Shown piece after piece: positions 20,330 through 27,744 of a stretch of 27,744 bases of DNA (the stretch's first letter is position 1; every line of letters begins with the position of its first letter). Source of the DNA: Parachlorella kessleri. Taxonomy: Eukaryota; Chlorophyta; Trebouxiophyceae; Chlorellales; Chlorellaceae. The DNA lies in assembly GCA_001598975.1 (NCBI GenBank), contig BBXU01001892.1, positions 1 through 27,744 on the forward strand. Reading direction: 5' to 3'. The notes beneath the pieces were generated by a model. It saw only the letters and a list, made by a program, of their open reading frames with translations. It did not search any database and was not told the origin of the DNA. A program made the translations under genes and the position numbers.

Positions 20330-23145
20330 AGCCTTCGAATACTATGGTGAGGAGTCTGAGCTGTGAACGCGTTCCCTGGCCAGTCCTGCGCTGACCTCGT
20401 CATGATGCCGCTGGGCACTGTGCTCGCAGGCGTCCATGAGGACTGCTGAGGATGTGTTCCTTGACTTTTGTGGTAGGAGGAGGGGAATCCTGAAAGCGCT
20501 GACCACCGAGGCGAGTGCTGTCGCTGGTTGTCGCCCGGCCCTTGACGTTTGCAACCGGGAGCAGGCTGGTTGAAGAGCTTCACCACGTTGTTACGGTGTC
20601 TGTAGCTGGAGTTGAAACCTTGCAAGCCCACCGGCGGCTGTCCTGGGGCGCAACGTCGGACGGCCCTCGCTGCTCGCAGCCCTCGCTGAGGGACTCGCGG
20701 TGGGCTCACTAGTTCCTGCAGGTCGATAACTTCTACAACCAGTGCGACCCAGGCAAGGAGAACCTTTGCCTTTATGGATATGCCGACGGCACCTACGAGG
20801 TGGCACCGCCATGCGAGGAGGTCCCTCCCGAGGTTCCCGAGCCCTCGTTGGGCATCAACTTCGCCAGGTGAAGCGTGCGAGGTGTTTGCTTCGTGGGGTG
20901 TCTGTTCCCTGGATGGATGGTTCCTCCAGTACCGCTGGGCGCCGCCAGCTCGTTGGTCAGCTGTGTTTGCACTGGTATTTTGAGTAGTTGAGGGAGGTTT
21001 ATGCAAGTGTTCCTTCAGCAGCTTGTGACGTTGTTGCGATTGCCGACTACTAGGGTGCAAGCGCGTACCTATCAAGAAGCCTAGTATCTGATCAGTGGGG
21101 GTGCTGGCGTGCAGGGACGGCATGGAGCGTGCTGCCTGGCTGCAGCTGGTGGCGGTGCACTCGGACAGCTGGCTGGCGGCTATCTCCTTTTATAATGGGG
21201 CTCGGCTAGATCAGGACGGCAGGTAGGCGTGGGCCGCCAGGAGGGCAGGAGAGCCTTTTATGATAAAAGCTCTTGGGATGTAGTATGTGCAAACCCTCCT
21301 GCTACCCTAAGAAACTGTGCCTCGGCCATGCTGCTGTCAGCCCCTTTTGGCCGGAGCACCCTGCCACAAGGAGGGCCTGAAGGGTGCTTTTGTACCTAGG
21401 AGGGGGTCTAGAGTGAGGGTGTGCAAGCCAGTGTATCATGGCTTGCCCACTGCAGTAGATGAAGGTGCACAAAGGTGCCAGTACGTCTGGAGCAGCTGTT
21501 AACCAGGGGAACCCCTTTCTTAATACATAAAGTTTTTGCTGCCATGGTGCCAGCAGTGCCAGGTCAAACTGAGGCTCCTTTCTAGTACGGGTGAACGTTT
21601 CGCTGCCGTCTTGCCAGCCGAGCTAGGGAAAACTGGTGCTCCCGTGCTCGAATGAGTTGGCCAAAGGGGGTACTCCTGGGCTGCTTGCAGGCGGCAGCTA
21701 TTCAACCACATGAACAAGCTGCCAACCGTGTATGAGGTGGTGTCAGGCCGGGCGACTAACCCTGACAAACCCAACCCAGACGCGGCTCAGATTGCCAAGC
21801 GGGCGGGAGGCGGAGGGGGCGGCCCCGGGTCGGGTGTGGGCCGCGGCGGCGGCGGGGGTGGCTTCGGGGGCATTGCTGGCGAGCCGGCACCCAAGCGGCA
21901 CCGGGTGGGTCTGGCATGGCCTTGCAAGCAGGCAGGCAGGCTCTCTGGGCTTCCAGGACCCTGGCATGACTCAGGAAGAAGTCGAGGTACTGTACCGCGG
22001 CTGGCATGGAATGGCATGTAGCAGTCGGGGGTGGGTGAGCAGAGTGTGCAAGATGTCCAAGGCGGTCTTGCTGCAGGGCGGCGGCATGGGCGGCGGGCGT
22101 GGCCGGCCAGCTGCGCCTAGGTACAACCCACAGTATGAGGAGCCGGATGAGGATGAGGAGGAAGAAGAGGAGGAGGAGGAAGAGGAGGACTCGGGGGAAG
22201 AGGAAACCGGCAACAGCGAGCCATGCCCCAACTGCAATAGGAAGTATAGGTGAGTATGGGGTGTTTGTTGGGGGGAGGTGGCTGGCGTGTGTGGAGAAAT
22301 ATAGGTGAGGACGGTTTTTTTTTTTGTGGAGGCGGCTCATGGGGGGGGGGGGCGGCGGGGGAGTGGGTGAGGGGGGCATGGTAGGATGGCATTGAGGAAG
22401 ACGAGTGGTCTATGGCGAGTTATGGATCACTCGCGGGCATCTGGGTGAGTTGTAGATGGGGGGCAGCTCGGTGGTAAGGTATGGTGGCAGCGACTCTCCA
22501 GGAGAGGGCGGAGGCAAGAGCGGGTGATAAACCGACCATGGTGCATCCAGAGGTGCAGGGTGGAGGCTTCGCAAGACAGGGACAGCTTTGCTGGCGGGAT
22601 GGTAAATCAACTGGCTATGGTTCTGTGTGTTGTCGAGAACAGCAGCGTGGGACGAAGGTTAATTTAGTCGAGGGCTGGCAGTGAAGTCAAGGGCATATAT
22701 AGTCGGTTCGTGGGTGTGGTAGCTGTGGGAAAGCCGGCTCAACAGCAAGGGCCTGCTCTCAACAGGGAGGGTGCAGCTGCTGCTAAATAGTGGCGCCGCC
22801 AGAGCTAATGTATCTTGCACTCGCCCCCGACAGTTCAGATGCGCTGCCTGCCACTGCACAAGGTTCTCAGGACATTTGTTGCAGGCCCAGGATTTCCTTG
22901 CAAGCCATGCTGCATGTTTGATGCTCACTTTCCCTTTTCTTCCTCTCTCACACAGTCCATCCTGTGTGAAGACAGTGCTGAGTGGCTGTGTGCGCGCGCG
23001 CTTGCCTCACCGCAGGAAGGGCGAGTTCTGGATAGCTTGCGACTCGTGCGACAGGTGGTTTGACGGCATCTGCGTGAAGATGACGGCCCAGAAGGCGGAG
23101 CGGCAAGAAAACTGGGTCTGCCCGCTGTGCAGTAAGGGCGGCTAA
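20330..23145 (+). CDS. Alfin-like PHD-finger protein (5' end incomplete)
   Basis: Seven exons: 20330-20353, 20477-20510, 20722-20867, 21115-21222, 21691-21904, 22077-22249 and 23016-23145 (TAA), giving 275 residues plus an unidentified start. The N-terminal Alfin domain is clear: [19 protein letters not shown], then [58 protein letters not shown] and [21 protein letters not shown] Gly-rich linker and an acidic stretch with 11 consecutive Glu follow. The C-terminal PHD finger is split by the last intron: [31 protein letters not shown]. Family members are nuclear and bind H3K4me2/3 through this finger. Here Asp (codon 23062-23064) replaces the expected zinc-binding His. Intron 2 appears to have a GC donor (GAG|GCGAGT). 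Exons 1 and 2 are only 24 and 34 nt. A possible initiating exon is 19898-19926, which joins in phase as MVALQLCGGE+AFEYY; this is weakly supported. Confidence 0.92.
22241..22312 (+). repeat. Duplicated splice donor, Alfin-like exon 6
   Basis: 'gaagtatag|gtgagtatgg' at 22241-22260 is echoed by 'gaaatatag|gtgaggacgg' at 22294-22313, an offset of 53 bp. The first is the donor that joins to the PHD exon in phase. The second could serve as a cryptic donor. Confidence 0.65.
22316..22378 (+). repeat. Poly-T and G-rich tract in Alfin-like intron 6
   Basis: About ten T (22316-22325) are followed by a run of twelve G (22341-22352) and further G-runs (ggcggcggggg, gtgggtg, gggggg) to 22377. The four or more G-runs on the coding strand fit a G-quadruplex pattern. 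The tract lies in the 766-bp intron that separates the two halves of the PHD finger. Confidence 0.8.
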
Positions 23146-24275
23146 GGGGCAAATAGCGGGGGTGGGTAGGCCTTGCCCCCAATAGAAGCCAACTCCTGGA
23201 GGACAGCTTAGCAACAACAGGGCAGTCCAGTAGTGGTTCTGTAAGGGTGTGTGTGATATGAGGGGGGTCGTCTGAGGAGCCACACAGGGGTGGCGTCACC
23301 CCAGCCTCGTGGTGTGTGCCCTCTTCAAGTAGGCATTAGGGCTTGTTGTGGGATGCTGCGGCGACCCGCAATCTTGGCAGGCTTGGTGGAGCTTCAGTCA
23401 GCCTTGTAGCCACCCTTGTGCCTTGGCCAGGTGCACATGTTGGGCGCCCATTTCGGTTGCGCAAGCTTGAAGGGGCTTCTGCGGCTGTTGTATTGACACA
23501 CCAGCGTTAAGAGTTTGACAGCCAACCAGCTATATGGGAACAGCTATGTAGTTGTACAATGTGCCCGCCCCGGCAGTCGGTGAAAGGGTTGAGTTACCGC
23601 CCGCATTTTCCACAAGTATAGCTTCCCTTCAGCAGTACAGGCTCTGAGATCCCCAGAGTCGTCCTTCTTCTGGACGATATGGGTGTTGATCAGCCTGACT
23701 TTGGGCCGCACTCTTTATGTGTGTCACTGTTGCAGGGATGCACTTTGCGGTGTTTTGGATAGTCGAGGTGCTGCCAGCTTGCTGATAGATAGTGGGTAGC
23801 ACTTTGGCGGGCTTCTACTGACACGGTCAGATGACTCAGGATTGCACTCACCATGTGCCTGGTGGGACAGAAGATGTGAGCACGTCCTGCATGTCTGTGC
23901 ACCCAGTTTTGCAGCTATTAAAACTGTTCTGGCTAGGAGGCCGACTCCAGTAATAAGGGGTACCGTGGGTATCGCCCCGCTAATGTCACGGTTCTCGTCA
24001 TCTTGGCACACACGTGGGGGCTTCTACCAGGCTACGAAGTTCCTGGTTGAGAATGGCCTCCGCTTGTCTTAGAAAAAGCCCTACTAGATCAACACTTAGG
24101 CAAGCCCCAGGAGCATAAACGCATCTAGCCCCATCAGTACATCTGCATCCAGCCTAGCTCTACTCCCTGTTTGCACTACCTGCCACCCATGCTAAGTACA
24201 GTTTGCCCTTCCCTCTCCTACGTTCACAGTGCCTGCTACTATGAACAATAGGGCATGGGGATCCCTTTCTCCCAA
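23146..24275. other. Convergent intergenic region between genes 5 and 6
   Basis: No gene is supported on either strand in this stretch. It holds the 3' UTR of the Alfin-like gene up to about 23260 and roughly 1 kb of unassigned sequence. There are no tRNA-like folds, long repeats or protein similarities that I recognise. Confidence 0.5.
23240..23244 (+). promoter_or_regulatory. Poly(A) signal TGTAA of the Alfin-like gene
   Basis: TGTAA 95 nt after the TAA stop codon, in the expected position for a green-algal nuclear mRNA. Confidence 0.6.
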
Positions 24276-24280
24276 TTACA
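24276..24280 (-). promoter_or_regulatory. Candidate poly(A) signal TGTAA of SMC5
   Basis: TGTAA on the minus strand, about 280 nt downstream of the SMC5 stop codon at 24561. Confidence 0.5.
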
Positions 24281-24560
24281 AACAAGTCCGTGGAAAACTT
24301 CTGCCTGAACAGGCTGCAGCCACCTGCACTATACAACATGACTGCAGCTCGCACCCTTGTGCAATCCTACCAAAGAGGCCCCTGGCTGCTGCTGGTTCAC
24401 TGCTGCTGCCTTCAACTCAGCTTGACAGTTTGCAGGTCCTTAAGCTTTGAACCTCTTTTACCATGGGCGCTGATCCAACCTGCTGGCCTGTCGGAGGAAC
24501 CGCAATTTTTGCGCTTGTTTTTCAGGTGCCCAGAGGCCTGGTTTTCCAAAGGGCTTCTTC

Positions 24561-27582
<3,022 letters not shown>

Positions 27583-27744
27583 CTGCGGAGGGGGGGGGGA
27601 TTACGTAATCTGGGTGCTGGGCTCCTCCAGGGCGGCGGGGTTGCTGATGCAGATGCCCTCCGCCTCGGCCACCTGCGAGGGGGGGGGGGATTAAGTAATC
27701 TGGGTGCTGGGCTCCTCCAGGGCGGCGGGGGTTGGCTGGATGGC

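Noticed and set aside
20305..21123. Minus-strand open frame of 272 codons
   Set aside because: It lies antisense to well-supported Alfin-like exons and introns. It has no recognisable protein content, and long antisense frames are expected in GC-rich exons.

Overview
The window looks like nuclear DNA of a green alga (chlorophyte, probably a core chlorophyte; species not determinable). Reasons: intron-rich genes with many short exons and G/C-rich coding sequence, long Ala/Gln/Ser/Gly tracts and a (CAG)12 run inside an exon, TGTAA motifs where green-algal poly(A) signals are expected, a plant-type Alfin-like PHD protein, a plant KT/KV-type sugar-phosphate translocator, and a eukaryotic tRNA followed by Pol III T-runs. 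There is nothing prokaryotic, viral or CRISPR-like.

Layout, left to right, with strands strictly alternating: (1) + strand, 3' end of a gene with an F-box-like LPREVVLHILA tail (about 136-1011); (2) - strand, a complete 9-exon triose-phosphate-translocator-family gene (6414-2185), with a tRNA-Ala(CGC) nested in intron 3 on the same strand; (3) + strand, an unrecognised large protein with a possible N-terminal transit peptide (6929-13128, 10 exons); (4) - strand, an 11-exon gene for a ~1275-residue protein with repeated CTF-x-P motifs of the kind seen in ciliary/basal-body proteins (19367-13805); (5) + strand, an Alfin-like PHD-finger chromatin protein (about 20330-23145); (6) - strand, the C-terminal 239 residues of SMC5 (27582-24561), continuing past the right edge. 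Exon joins were worked out by hand: within each gene every proposed junction keeps the reading phase, and for genes 2, 5 and 6 the spliced protein follows the known family. The genes are housekeeping functions with no obvious shared pathway.

The most unusual signal is not a gene. At least seven, perhaps eight, splice junctions in four to six of these genes are flanked by decayed tandem copies of themselves (exon edge plus splice site), with offsets from 17 to about 115 bp. The clearest are a 90-bp array at an SMC5 acceptor (27532-27744), an 87/90-bp triple acceptor (12448-12674), a triple donor in the translocator (2971-3057), and duplicated acceptor and donor sites in gene 1. Three introns also appear to use GC instead of GT donors, and the Alfin-like PHD finger has Asp where the zinc-binding His is expected.
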